DNA from: JAAYAY01 sp964429355
Lineage (GTDB): Bacteria > Planctomycetota > Planctomycetia > Pirellulales > Thermoguttaceae
Assembly (NCBI GenBank): GCA_964429355.1
Contig: CAYSCH010000112.1
Location: 1-23,789 of the forward strand
Length of the DNA stretch: 23,789 nucleotides
Direction of reading: 5' to 3'
Shown: one piece after another, positions 1-8,131 of the stretch
Layout: each line of letters begins with the position of its first letter
How positions within the stretch are numbered: position 1 is the stretch's first letter
The notes under the pieces: generated by a model
Seen by the model: only the letters and a program-made list of their open reading frames with translations
The model's database searches: none
What the model was told of the DNA's origin: nothing
Position numbers and translations under genes: made by a program

Positions 1-89
1 CTCCGAACACTAGAAGACCAAATCTTGAAAAACCAATAATTAAGCGGAACGTTGAGATTAAGAGGGGGAGCAGGATTGAGACAGCACGC

Positions 90-1451
90 TTACTCCTCCC
101 CCTTCGCCTCCCACAACCGAGGCAGCGATCCTCTCGAAACCCGTTCGACCACAGGAGCGTCCGTGAGTTTCTGGGGCAAACTCGATACATAGCCGGGATT
201 TCCTAGCTCTATATCGCCCACTTCGATCATGAACGCGTCGGCAATCTTGCCGTAAAGGAGGGCTTCGTAAGAGTCGCCCTTTTTCTCCATGATAAGATGA
301 TACCACATCAGGTCGCGCCAGGCATCATCGTCGCTGTAGACGAACCAGGCCCGAACCATCTGGACCTTGGCCTCGCTCAGGACCTTCGCCCGAAAGACGC
401 TGCGGCCGTTCTGACGCTCGTGGCTAACTTCGGTGATTTCCGTGATCGGCCGGCCGTCGTGGATATGGGAGACCCACATGAGAAAATCCATGAACTGGAT
501 TTCGCTGAAGTTCGAATGGCAGTAGTTCGGGATCAACTCGATCGTCATCGGTCGCTCGAGCCGCTCCTGGAGAATGTTCACATTGAACATCTTGTATCCG
601 TCTTCATTGGTGGCGCCAAGATAGAAGACCGGCACGCTGACTTGATCCTGGAAGAACCCGTGATGGAAGGAGAGTCCCGGCGAAATCCGGTCGGTCGAAT
701 AGACCCCCTCGTTTCCCATGATGATCGGCGAGGCGACCCGGGAATCAACGGCCGCGGCCACGGTGGCGCTGCGGCCCCGTTTGGAATGGCCGCCGATCAC
801 GGCCTTGAGGTCCTCCAGACCAAGGAACTGCTGAAAAGCGTCCATCGCCTTGACGTACACCACGGCCAACTGGCAATTCATGCTGAAGTAGTTCTGTCCC
901 GTTTCCTGCCGGAGCTTGTCGAGAACCCTTATATCTCTTTCGATAATTGACCCATCCGGGTACTCGCCGGGGTTGGAGAGAACCATCGTCGGATAGCCCG
1001 TCCGCGCGGCAATCGGTTCCCCGTACTTGTCGACATGGATCGGAAAGGCCGATTCCGCAGGGGAGCCGATGATGACCACCTTTCCCAGCCGCTCGGGCGT
1101 GCCGTTTCGATCGGTGTCGGCCGGCAGGAAAATCACACAAGGATGCCCCCATTTCTTCCCGTCGAGTTCCTGACTGTAGAAATGGGCGGTCACCTTGCGG
1201 AGCTTCTGGGAAGGATCGGTATCGCTGGCGACAATCTCGTCCGTCTTGACCGTGAACTCCAGCGGTACCGCATGCTTCATGACCTTCGGCCACAGCTCAC
1301 GCGGTTTGGGAACGTTGCGAGATTCCTTCTCAAAATCGAACGTCCCCGGCAAAACGGTGTCCTGCTGGGCAAGAGCGGGGGGAACAACCGCCCAAGAAAT
1401 CAGAGCATTTACCGCCAACAAGGACAACGCGGCCAAGGGACGACGGTTCAT
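90..1451 (-). CDS. Secreted alpha/beta hydrolase, PhoPQ-activated pathogenicity-related (PqaA)-like
   Basis: A 453-residue exported protein. The ATG at 1451 is preceded by AGGAGG five bases upstream and opens a typical signal peptide (basic MNRRP, hydrophobic stretch, cleavage near ALAQ around residue 28). The frame stays open further upstream but has no homology-like content there. The nucleophile elbow is GGHSKRG with Ser223. The SKRG pattern is the one I associate with PhoPQ-related hydrolases (PF10142). A likely catalytic His312 lies in NYCHSNF. The C-terminal part (about 345-430) resembles the small beta domain of that family. Planctomycetes carry many such exported hydrolases and their substrates are mostly unknown. 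A carbohydrate esterase such as CE15 is the main alternative, but CE15 enzymes usually show GCSRxGK. It is transcribed away from the membrane-protein gene and appears monocistronic. Family fairly sure, substrate not. Confidence 0.8.
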   Translation of the reverse strand: MNRRPLAALSLLAVNALISWAVVPPALAQQDTVLPGTFDFEKESRNVPKPRELWPKVMKHAVPLEFTVKTDEIVASDTDPSQKLRKVTAHFYSQELDGKKWGHPCVIFLPADTDRNGTPERLGKVVIIGSPAESAFPIHVDKYGEPIAARTGYPTMVLSNPGEYPDGSIIERDIRVLDKLRQETGQNYFSMNCQLAVVYVKAMDAFQQFLGLEDLKAVIGGHSKRGRSATVAAAVDSRVASPIIMGNEGVYSTDRISPGLSFHHGFFQDQVSVPVFYLGATNEDGYKMFNVNILQERLERPMTIELIPNYCHSNFSEIQFMDFLMWVSHIHDGRPITEITEVSHERQNGRSVFRAKVLSEAKVQMVRAWFVYSDDDAWRDLMWYHLIMEKKGDSYEALLYGKIADAFMIEVGDIELGNPGYVSSLPQKLTDAPVVERVSRGSLPRLWEAKGEE

Positions 1452-1785
1452 GAAAGGCCTCCTGTTTGAAAAGGGCCAGTGGGCCGAATGGGCCGGCGGG
1501 GCAAGGCACTGCTTTCTTGCAGAGGGTATCCGGCAGTTCGTTATCTGATGCCTCGGATTTCTCCTGTTCAAGCAGAACCACCTCAAACCGGCAAAAGGCA
1601 GAAAGACTCTACTTCGTTCCGACGAACGCCACCCATCCCGGACGGCGGCTATTGTAAACCGCCCAACTCGGCAGCGAAAGAAGACCCCCTCTCCCTCTTT
1701 CCTCGCAATAGCCCGCCCATCAACCTCTGATTAAAATGAACTCTGCACGATCGTGAGCCCCAAAACGAGACTGGGAGAAGTCAAA
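1452..1785. other. Divergent intergenic region
   Basis: It separates the PqaA-like gene (-) from the membrane-protein gene (+) and must hold promoters for both. I see GGGCC-rich direct repeats near 1474-1500 and a pyrimidine-rich tract near 1683-1705, but no convincing -35/-10 pair and no coding sequence. Confidence 0.5.
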
Positions 1786-3177
1786 TTGAGTTCGAGTCTG
1801 CTGCGTAGACCATGGTTCTACTTCATTCTGCAAGTGGCAGGGCTGGCCGCAGCATTCGTGTTTCTGGGCAAATTCACCCCCGTCTCCGTAGGCGATACCT
1901 CCGACTACCTGCAATTCCCGCTCCAGGAGCCGGTCGAGGCGCTCCGCCATCCACGCACCTGTGGCTACCCCGTGTTCCTGGCGTTTTCCCGCCTTTTTGC
2001 TCCCCAATGCCAGGCGGCTCCGGTCCTGGATTTCGCACTCCATGTGGTGGCCGTGGCCATATTCTGGCTTGGGTTGCGGCGTATTATTCAGTCGCCCTGG
2101 ACGGGCATGGCCGTTGCCAGCAGCCTGCTGTATTCGAACACCCTGTTACGCTATGGAAACAACCTCGCGGCCGATAGCCTGGCCTCCTCGCTGGCAATCG
2201 CCACGATCGGCTGGCTTCTGGTAACGGTTTTCAGTCCCTCGCGGCGGTATCTTCATTGGTGGGCCCTCGCCCTGGGAGTTTTTGCCTGTTACCAGGTTCG
2301 GCCCGCATACCTGTTCATGATCCCCCTCGTACCGATTCTGGGGGCCTTGCTCTGGTGGCTCACCATGCCCAACTTGCCGGCATGGCGCCCAGGGCGATCA
2401 TTGCTCGTGAGCCTTGTCCTGGCCGTTTCTGTCCCCTATCTGGCCTTCTGCACGCTCCGCTGGCTGGCAGTCGATCAGTTCTCGCTGGTCTCCTTCGGCG
2501 GCAACAACTTCGCCGGCGTGGTTTGCATGTTCGTCTCGGACGACGACGTGGAGAATTTGCCTGCCGACGTTCGGCCCCTGGCCGAGGCGATCGTGCGGCG
2601 GAGGCACACGGTAGCTGAGAGTAGACCGGACTACGCGGCCGAGGCAACTCGCCGGTACATGGAGATCGAAGTGCCCTTCGACACGAATATCAACAGCGTG
2701 TGTGTGGCGGCGGCACGCGAGGTCTATGGAGACGACTGGGTCGAGGGGAATCGGGCCCTGTGGCAATTCGCGGCGGCAGTTGTCGCGGAGAAGCCGCTGG
2801 ATTACGGCGTCTGGCTGGTCAAGGCATTCATCCGCGCCGTTTACATGATCGTTTCCGAGTACATCATGAGTCCCGTCTACTTTTTCGGACTCTTAGCCCT
2901 GGCAGCGTGCCACACCTGGTCGGTCGTTCTCCGTAAACGGTCGGCCAGGGATGTCTCCCAAGCCGATCCGTCCCTGTTTGTGGAAATCAACGCCCTCTGG
3001 ATGATCGCAGGCGGCTTCGCTCTGGCACAGGTTGGGTTGGTGATTGCAACCACGCCGCCGCTGGGGCGGTTCATGGATGCGGCCGGAGTCTTTTTCGCGT
3101 GCGTCCTCGCCCGAGCCCTGGCCAATCGCATCGCCCTCTGCCGGTACCTGGCCGGGTTGGCCTACGGCGCAACCTGA
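1786..3177 (+). CDS. Multipass membrane protein, GT-C glycosyltransferase-like
   Basis: About 463 residues and very hydrophobic, with roughly ten likely membrane segments spread over the whole length. I chose the TTG at 1786 because GGGAGA lies seven bases upstream. An in-frame GTG at 1753 would add 11 residues but has no ribosome-binding site. After the first membrane segment comes a loop with a GDTSDYL acidic motif followed by HPRTCGYPVFL. This layout (acidic residue, then R-x-x-x-GYP) is typical of GT-C lipid-sugar-dependent transferases such as the GT39/ArnT-like group. A second large soluble loop follows around residues 260-330. The family is therefore a moderate-confidence inference and the substrate is unknown. 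Its 3' end overlaps the convergent PQQ gene by 16 bp. Confidence 0.7.
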   Translation: MSSSLLRRPWFYFILQVAGLAAAFVFLGKFTPVSVGDTSDYLQFPLQEPVEALRHPRTCGYPVFLAFSRLFAPQCQAAPVLDFALHVVAVAIFWLGLRRIIQSPWTGMAVASSLLYSNTLLRYGNNLAADSLASSLAIATIGWLLVTVFSPSRRYLHWWALALGVFACYQVRPAYLFMIPLVPILGALLWWLTMPNLPAWRPGRSLLVSLVLAVSVPYLAFCTLRWLAVDQFSLVSFGGNNFAGVVCMFVSDDDVENLPADVRPLAEAIVRRRHTVAESRPDYAAEATRRYMEIEVPFDTNINSVCVAAAREVYGDDWVEGNRALWQFAAAVVAEKPLDYGVWLVKAFIRAVYMIVSEYIMSPVYFFGLLALAACHTWSVVLRKRSARDVSQADPSLFVEINALWMIAGGFALAQVGLVIATTPPLGRFMDAAGVFFACVLARALANRIALCRYLAGLAYGAT

Positions 3178-4466
3178 TAGCAGACCACGGTGTCCATCCC
3201 TCGCAGGTACAGGCGGCCGTTGGCGATGGTCGGTTGCTGAGGACGCTCCAGGTCGACCTTGGTGTCGACTCGGCCGAGCTCCTTGTAGCCGTCCCGGCTG
3301 GCCTCCGCGAGAACCAGTTCGTTGTTCTTGGTCAGGGCGAAAATCAGCCCGTCGGCGATCACCAGATTCTGCCCGTTCGTCCACTCCCGGCCCGCCTCCT
3401 TCCAGAGCAGCGATCCATCGGCAAAGTTCGTGGCGTGAATGAAGCCGGCGGTCTTGTTTCCGCCGAAGCCGAAGACCGCTCCCTCGTAGATTGCCGGCGT
3501 GTTGTAGGTGTTGGCCTGAAGCTCCGTATCGAGGTACACCTCGTCAAACGAGATCTTTCCGTCCACGGCCTTCATCTCCAGGAGCGCCGAAAAATCCTTC
3601 CCCTTACCTTCCCCTGCACACAGGAAAAGCTTCGAGCCAATCGCAACGGGCGTGGCAACCAGCCCCACGCTGATCGGGGCAGGGTGGGGGTATCGCCACA
3701 TGATCTCTCCTGTCGTGGCGTGGACTCCGAGTATCTCCTCGGTGCCATACGTTGCCGTGATCACCTGGGGAATCCCATCGACGACCTGATATGTCAACGA
3801 CGACGGTGCTCCCAGTTCCCGCCCCTTGGCCGTCTCTTCCGTAGCCACCGACCAGCGCAGCTCGCCCGTTACCTTGTCGAGGGCCACCAGCACGATCCGG
3901 TCGCGGCTGTCCGTGGAAACGAAGAGCGTGTCGCCCACAACCAGCGGCGTGGAGGCTTCCGTTCCGAAGAATTCCTTGTCCTGGCGCCACAGTTCCGTCC
4001 CGTCCGTCTTGAGACAGATGATCGGAGCGCACATGTCCCACACGTCAAGGTCGTTGGCGTACGGAATGTAGTAGACGCGATCCTCGTCGACAACCGGCGA
4101 CGTAACGGGCCCCTTCGTCTGGTGCCGGTTTTCCTTCGGCCAGATCAGCGTTTTCCATTTCACCGACCCGCTGAGCGGATCGAGGCAGACTGCGTATTGC
4201 TTGTCATCCGTCTCCGTGGCGGTGAACGCCTGGCCGCGAACCTCGACGACAGCACTCTTACCCCAGCCAATCTCCGCTCGCCACAGCTCCTTCGGCCCCT
4301 CGGCTGGCCATCGGCGAAGCAGCCCCTTGGCTTCGTAAACGCTGTTTCCACCATCGGGAAGAAAACGCGGGAGGTCTTGGGCAAAGAGCAACGGGCACGT
4401 TGGAACCGCCGCGGCAAGAGAAAGCAAGAAAACTAACACGCCGGTAGAACCATGCATCCTGGACAT
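3162..4466 (-). CDS. Exported PQQ-like beta-propeller protein (BamB/PQQ_2 type)
   Basis: A 434-residue protein with an N-terminal signal peptide ending near LLFAQ. The ATG at 4466 is preceded by AGGAG six bases upstream. The body is a series of blade-like repeats with recurring short motifs: GSVKWKTLIW, GTELWRQDKEF, GELRWSVATEE, GEIMWRYPHP and GSLLWKEAG. This G-x-x-x-W signature defines PQQ-like eight-bladed propellers. Planctomycetes have many of these; they are usually periplasmic and few have known functions. I see no lipobox, no quinoprotein-dehydrogenase active site and no kinase domain, so a scaffold or binding role is more likely than catalysis. The gene ends inside the 3' end of the convergent membrane-protein gene. 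It is divergent from the glycosyltransferase, 425 bp apart. Confidence 0.85.
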   Translation of the reverse strand: MSRMHGSTGVLVFLLSLAAAVPTCPLLFAQDLPRFLPDGGNSVYEAKGLLRRWPAEGPKELWRAEIGWGKSAVVEVRGQAFTATETDDKQYAVCLDPLSGSVKWKTLIWPKENRHQTKGPVTSPVVDEDRVYYIPYANDLDVWDMCAPIICLKTDGTELWRQDKEFFGTEASTPLVVGDTLFVSTDSRDRIVLVALDKVTGELRWSVATEETAKGRELGAPSSLTYQVVDGIPQVITATYGTEEILGVHATTGEIMWRYPHPAPISVGLVATPVAIGSKLFLCAGEGKGKDFSALLEMKAVDGKISFDEVYLDTELQANTYNTPAIYEGAVFGFGGNKTAGFIHATNFADGSLLWKEAGREWTNGQNLVIADGLIFALTKNNELVLAEASRDGYKELGRVDTKVDLERPQQPTIANGRLYLRGMDTVVCYQVAP

Positions 4467-4891
4467 CGGGAGCTCCTGGTGTCGTTCGGGCCGCAGGTAG
4501 GCCAGACGGCCGATACAATCCCACAAAAATCCCATTGTAACCAGCCATGAACCTGCAATCGATACGCGGCCTCCCACGGCGCCCCACGCTCAAGAATTCC
4601 GCCGCTGCATCGATCCTTCTCTTGTCCCCCGACGACATAGGCCTCGCCATCCCACTCCTCAAAGGGGGGAGTGGCCGGTTCGGCCCTTTCCTGCAACGAT
4701 ACCATCAAAGACAAGAGTCCTGTACTACTAACCTCAAAGATCGTGAAGTTGTTCACAAAGATCCGCGACCAACGGGAGCAGACCATTCGAGCCGAGCGGT
4801 AGCTCGTATTGGCTGGCGGCCCTGCCGCCCTGTGCGATATTCACGAGGATCCGCCAGCGATTCACCCACCTTTAAGCCAGCGAGCGATTCC
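4467..4891. other. Divergent intergenic region with a hairpin
   Basis: It lies between the PQQ-propeller gene (-) and the glycosyltransferase gene (+). The glycosyltransferase frame stays open back to 4547, but the extra 115 residues are low-complexity and family-unlike, so I treat the stretch as noncoding. A 7-bp inverted repeat, CCACTCC/GGAGTGG, spans 4652-4674. A smaller one, GTGAA/TTCAC, lies near 4743-4756. No clear promoter was seen. Confidence 0.45.
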
Positions 4892-6190
4892 ATGGAGACC
4901 CCGCAATCTTCCCCCTACCTTCGTGTCGGCTTCGTCTCGACTCGCATTTCCGGAAACGACGGTGTCAGTCTTGAAGTGGCCAAATGGGCCACCGTGCTCG
5001 AGAGACTCGGACACACCTGCTGCTACATCGCCGGCCAATGCGATCGCCCGGCTGAACGTTCGATCGTATTTCCAGAAGCACACTTCACCCATCCTGTGAT
5101 CAGAATGATCACCGAGCAATGTTTCGGCCGGACTCTCCGTACTCCGGACACGACCCAGATGATTCACGAAATGATTTGGATCATCAAGCAGAAGCTGCGC
5201 ACGGCCTTGGCTGGCCTGGAGGTCGACCTGGTTATTCTCCAGAACTGCGTCACGATACCGCTGAACATCCCCCTGGGGATTGCCCTGGTGGAGCACGTCA
5301 TGGAGACCGGCATTCCCTGCATTGCCCACCATCACGACTTCTACTGGGAGCGGGAGCGGTTCACGGTCAATGCGGTGGACGACTATCTCTCCATGGCTTT
5401 TCCGCCTCGGTTGTCCCAGATGCAGCACATCGCCATCAACAGCCAGGCGGCCGAGGAGTTCGGCCGGCGGACGGGTCTTCCCTGCCGTGTGGTGCCCAAC
5501 GTCATGGACTTCGACAATCCGCCGCCCCCCGTCGATGATTATGCTGCGGACTTTCGCCAGACCATCGGCCTCGCGTCCGACGATATCCTCGTGCTCCAGC
5601 CGACGCGGATTGTCCCCAGGAAAGGGATTGAACATGCGATCGAGTTGATTCATCAACTCAAGGACCCACGCTGCAAATTGGTCATTACCCATGCGTCCGG
5701 CGACGAAGGCGATACCTACGCCAGACGCGTCCGGCACTATGCCCAGATCATGGGCGTCAGCGTGATTTTCGCCGACCAGTGGATCTATCCGGAACGTCGC
5801 TGGGGACATGACGGGCGAAAGCTGTATTCGGTCAATGATGCTTACCAGCATGCCGATTTTGTGACCTATCCATCGGCCTACGAAGGGTTCGGAAACGCCT
5901 TTCTCGAAGCCATCTACTTTCGCAAGCCGATTCTATGTAACCGCTACGCGATCTACCGCACCGATATTGAACCGTGCGGCTTCAAGGTGGTGCTCATGGA
6001 CGGCTACCTCACCGAAGAAACCGTGGAAGAGGTCAGCCGGGTTCTCAACGATCCCGAGTATTGCTGCCGGATGACCGATCACAACTACGAGGTGGCAAGG
6101 AGGTTCTTCTCGTATCGTCGCGTGGAAGACGAATTGCTGGCCCTCCTTGCCAGGCCCGCCCTCCGCCCGAGCACCGAGGAACTGGCGTGA
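4892..6190 (+). CDS. Glycosyltransferase family 4 (GT-B fold, retaining)
   Basis: A 432-residue cytoplasmic enzyme expected to move a sugar from a nucleotide donor. The start at 4892 opens a typical first GT-B strand (LRVGFVSTRISGNDGVSLE, with the N-terminal glycine-rich acceptor loop). The ribosome-binding site is weak. The C-terminal Rossmann half has QPTRIVPRKG, with the Arg/Lys pair that contacts donor phosphates, and the E-x7-E motif of GT4 enzymes, EGFGNAFLE (Glu331 and Glu339). A distinctive AHHHDFYWERERF segment lies near residues 145-157. I have a faint impression that this segment resembles compatible-solute glycosyltransferases of the mannosylglucosylglycerate type, but I cannot verify it and do not name the product. 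No other surface-polysaccharide genes lie next to it, which fits a stand-alone enzyme. The 3' end is followed directly by the tandem repeats. Confidence 0.85.
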   Translation: METPQSSPYLRVGFVSTRISGNDGVSLEVAKWATVLERLGHTCCYIAGQCDRPAERSIVFPEAHFTHPVIRMITEQCFGRTLRTPDTTQMIHEMIWIIKQKLRTALAGLEVDLVILQNCVTIPLNIPLGIALVEHVMETGIPCIAHHHDFYWERERFTVNAVDDYLSMAFPPRLSQMQHIAINSQAAEEFGRRTGLPCRVVPNVMDFDNPPPPVDDYAADFRQTIGLASDDILVLQPTRIVPRKGIEHAIELIHQLKDPRCKLVITHASGDEGDTYARRVRHYAQIMGVSVIFADQWIYPERRWGHDGRKLYSVNDAYQHADFVTYPSAYEGFGNAFLEAIYFRKPILCNRYAIYRTDIEPCGFKVVLMDGYLTEETVEEVSRVLNDPEYCCRMTDHNYEVARRFFSYRRVEDELLALLARPALRPSTEELA

Positions 6191-6221
6191 TCCGGGCAGG
6201 CACGCCCTGCAACTGGGTATC

Positions 6222-6517
6222 AAGAAGCCCTGACGAAACGTGGGAGTTGCCCATGGCATGGATGGGCACAATCGGCAGTCTTGGCAGCGGCTCTAAGAAG
6301 CCCTGACAAAACGTGGGAGTCTCCCACGGGCATGGATGGGCAAAATCGGCGGTTCTGGCAGCGGCTCTAAGAAGCCATGACAGAACGTGGGAGTCTCCCA
6401 CGGGCATGGATGTGCACAATCGGCAGTTCCGGCAGCGGCTCTAAGAAGCCATGACGAAACGTGGGAGTCTCCCACGGGCATGGATGTGCACAATCGGCAG
6501 TTCCGGCAGCGGCTCTA
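6222..6517. repeat. Four tandem copies of a 73-74 bp palindromic repeat unit
   Basis: Units begin at AAGAAGCC at 6222, 6295, 6369 and 6443. The first is 73 bp with a degraded core, and the next three are 74 bp and almost identical. Each later unit carries GTGGGAGTCTCCCAC, an 8-bp inverted repeat when the flanking C/G pair is included, and the direct pair CGGCAGTTCCGGCAG or variants. The unit length is not a multiple of three, so open frames through the array are shared peptide artefacts. The last copy ends in the CTCTA that supplies the TAG stop of the serine acetyltransferase. The array separates two convergent genes. Read from the acetyltransferase side, each hairpin is followed by a short T-rich run, so it may help termination. 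Confidence 0.9.
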
Positions 6518-7477
6518 AGATTTGTCTGCTTTCGCCATCGGCCTCAGTTCATCGCCGTCGGCCCCGCGGATCCGCAGGCTCGGTTTATCCAGGGTCACCG
6601 TAACTCCTGGCGGAACGGAATGAGTGAGCCATACGCTCGAACCAATGACGGCCTCCCGTCCAATCACGGTCTCGCCCCCCAGCACTGTCGCATTGGCATA
6701 GATCACCACCCGGTCTTCGATGGTGGGATGGCGCTTGGTGCCGCGGACCAGGTTGCCCTGCTCGTCCGTCGGGAAACTCAAAGCGCCCAGAGTCACGCCC
6801 TGATACAGTTTGACCCAGTTGCCGATCTCGCACGTCTCCCCTACGACCACGCCTGTGCCATGATCGATGAAGAAATGGTTTCCGATCGTGGCGCCCGGAT
6901 GGATATCGATTCCCGTGCGGCCGTGGGCCCACTCCGTCATCATCCGCGGGATGAGGGGTACATCCAGGCGATGGAGGATGTTGGCCAGGCGATAGACGGT
7001 GATCGCCTCCAGGCCCGGATAGCAGAAGATGACCTCGTCGTAGGACCTGCAGGCCGGGTCGCCCACGTAAGCCGCCTCCACGTCCATGGCCAGGGTCGCC
7101 CGCAATTCGGGAATCCGCCCCAAGAATTCCAGCGTCTTGTGCTGTCCGATCGACTCGAAGTCGAACTTCTTCTGGGGATCGCAGGTCGTATTCTGCCCAC
7201 GGTCGTGGCAGATGGCCCGGGCAATTTGCGAGGTGAGCCGGTCGTGGAGCTTGTCGATCAGGTCGCCCACGTGATAGGTCACATTCCCGAGATGCAGCCC
7301 GTCGCGCCGCCGATAGCCCGGATAGAGGATCTCCTTGAGATCCTCCGTCATCGACACGATCGTGTCGTAGTTCGGCAAGGGGCAGTGGCCGAGATGGTTC
7401 ATGGACCCCATCTCGCAGTACGTTCCCACAATCCGATCGGTGAGGTCGGGCAAAGTTTCTTTGAGTCGGAAGTTCAT
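6515..7477 (-). CDS. cysE: Serine O-acetyltransferase
   Basis: A 320-residue cytoplasmic enzyme that acetylates L-serine with acetyl-CoA, the first step of cysteine synthesis. An N-terminal helical region (about 1-180) leads into a left-handed beta-helix of hexapeptide repeats. The diagnostic stretch is IDIHPGATIGNHFFIDHGTG followed by VVVGETCEIG, then YQGVTLGALSF and a TKRHPTIEDRVVIYANATVLGG segment. The catalytic Asp/His pair is expected in this FIDHGTG region. The length fits the EpsC-like long form better than short CysE. The ATG at 7477 has only a weak GGGGAT upstream. No cysK lies beside it. The stop codon is part of the last tandem repeat unit. The 5' region holds two inverted repeats that may be regulatory. 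Confidence 0.93.
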   Translation of the reverse strand: MNFRLKETLPDLTDRIVGTYCEMGSMNHLGHCPLPNYDTIVSMTEDLKEILYPGYRRRDGLHLGNVTYHVGDLIDKLHDRLTSQIARAICHDRGQNTTCDPQKKFDFESIGQHKTLEFLGRIPELRATLAMDVEAAYVGDPACRSYDEVIFCYPGLEAITVYRLANILHRLDVPLIPRMMTEWAHGRTGIDIHPGATIGNHFFIDHGTGVVVGETCEIGNWVKLYQGVTLGALSFPTDEQGNLVRGTKRHPTIEDRVVIYANATVLGGETVIGREAVIGSSVWLTHSVPPGVTVTLDKPSLRIRGADGDELRPMAKADKS

Positions 7478-7595
7478 GATTGCGAGATCCCCGGTGCGAG
7501 GAAAAAAACGCCGAACTCGTCAGCCAGATTGTGGGCGCAGCGAAAACGGCAAAAGGGAAAAAAGAACACACGCGGCAGTGAGGGGGTAGTAGAGA

Positions 7596-7614
7596 GTCCG
7601 GTGTCAGACCGGAC
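7596..7614. other. Perfect 7-bp hairpin in the cysE leader region
   Basis: GTCCGGT (7596-7602), a five-base loop, then ACCGGAC (7608-7614). It lies about 120 bases before the cysE start, and no T-run follows on either strand. It could be leader structure or a protein-binding site. Confidence 0.4.
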
Positions 7615-7680
7615 AGAGACAGCGGCAGCGGAGACAGATGGATCGGCTTGTCATCGTCAAAGGCCCCCTCCAGGGCTCCT

Positions 7681-7697
7681 CTCGGTAGGTTACCGAG
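7681..7697. promoter_or_regulatory. 17-bp perfect palindrome, candidate operator for cysE
   Basis: CTCGGTA-GGT-TACCGAG, with two perfect 7-bp arms around three bases, about 205 bases upstream of the cysE start. The size and symmetry suit a dimeric regulator. No regulator gene is adjacent, so the assignment to cysE rests only on position. Confidence 0.4.
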
Positions 7698-8113
7698 ATA
7701 TATGGTAGGCGCGCTGGCCGTCGAAATCAAGCGCTCCGAGATTCTCTTCGGGCGGCTGCCGGCTCGGAGTTTAGGCGAATTGCGGTTCTCCTGCCGGTTT
7801 CGGCCGGGCTTCACATGCCTGGTCAACCGTCCCTGTCCCTGATAACTGCACGCTCGATTACAGCCCACTTTTTGGGCCGTCGGAAACCTTCGGAATGCAT
7901 CGCTCGCTTCTCGCATTCCACGTCAACCATCCCGGCCTGTCATGACGCACGCTTTTTTGAAGCCGGGCTCTTGCGCAGCGGGAAGTCCTCGGCTCCCGGT
8001 GGCTGGGAGGCAAGGCGCAGGCACCAGGCAGGTCCGATATCGGACTGCCCGGTCGTTCCGCACGGCTCCGCCTCCGCCACCAAGATTCGTGCCGCCGCCC
8101 AGGTGTGCGACGT

Positions 8114-8131
8114 CCGTAGCGCGGTCTACGG
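8114..8131 (-). terminator. Small hairpin at the beta-galactosidase stop codon
   Basis: CCGTAG/CTACGG arms of 6 bp around six bases, with the TAG stop (8126-8128) inside one arm. No U-tract follows, so an intrinsic terminator is only a weak possibility. Confidence 0.2.

Larger units (their letters stand above)
7478..8125. other. Intergenic region of about 650 bp upstream of cysE
   Basis: It lies between two minus-strand genes (beta-galactosidase upstream, cysE downstream). Long frames pass through it, but none starts convincingly or resembles a family. It contains the hairpin 7596-7614, the palindrome 7681-7697, and homopolymer A/T tracts near cysE. Nothing else was recognised between about 7700 and 8100. 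Confidence 0.5.

Noticed and set aside
90..1451. Glucuronoyl esterase (CE15)
   Set aside because: The nucleophile motif is GGHSKRG, closer to PqaA-like proteins than to the GCSRxGK of CE15. It is kept only as an alternative.
3099..4436. Long + strand frame opposite the PQQ-propeller gene
   Set aside because: No family features. The minus strand has a ribosome-binding site, a signal peptide and propeller repeats.
4547..4891. N-terminal extension of the GT4 glycosyltransferase
   Set aside because: The frame is open, but the 115 residues are not family-like and the GT-B fold starts properly just after 4892.
6045..6493. Minus-strand frames giving repeated peptides such as VGDSHVLSW and PWETPTF
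   Set aside because: They come from translating the 73-74 bp tandem repeats, whose length makes all three frames share the same peptides. There is no ribosome-binding site or family match.
6222..6517. CRISPR array
   Set aside because: Units are contiguous 73-74 bp copies with no unique spacers, and no cas genes are present.
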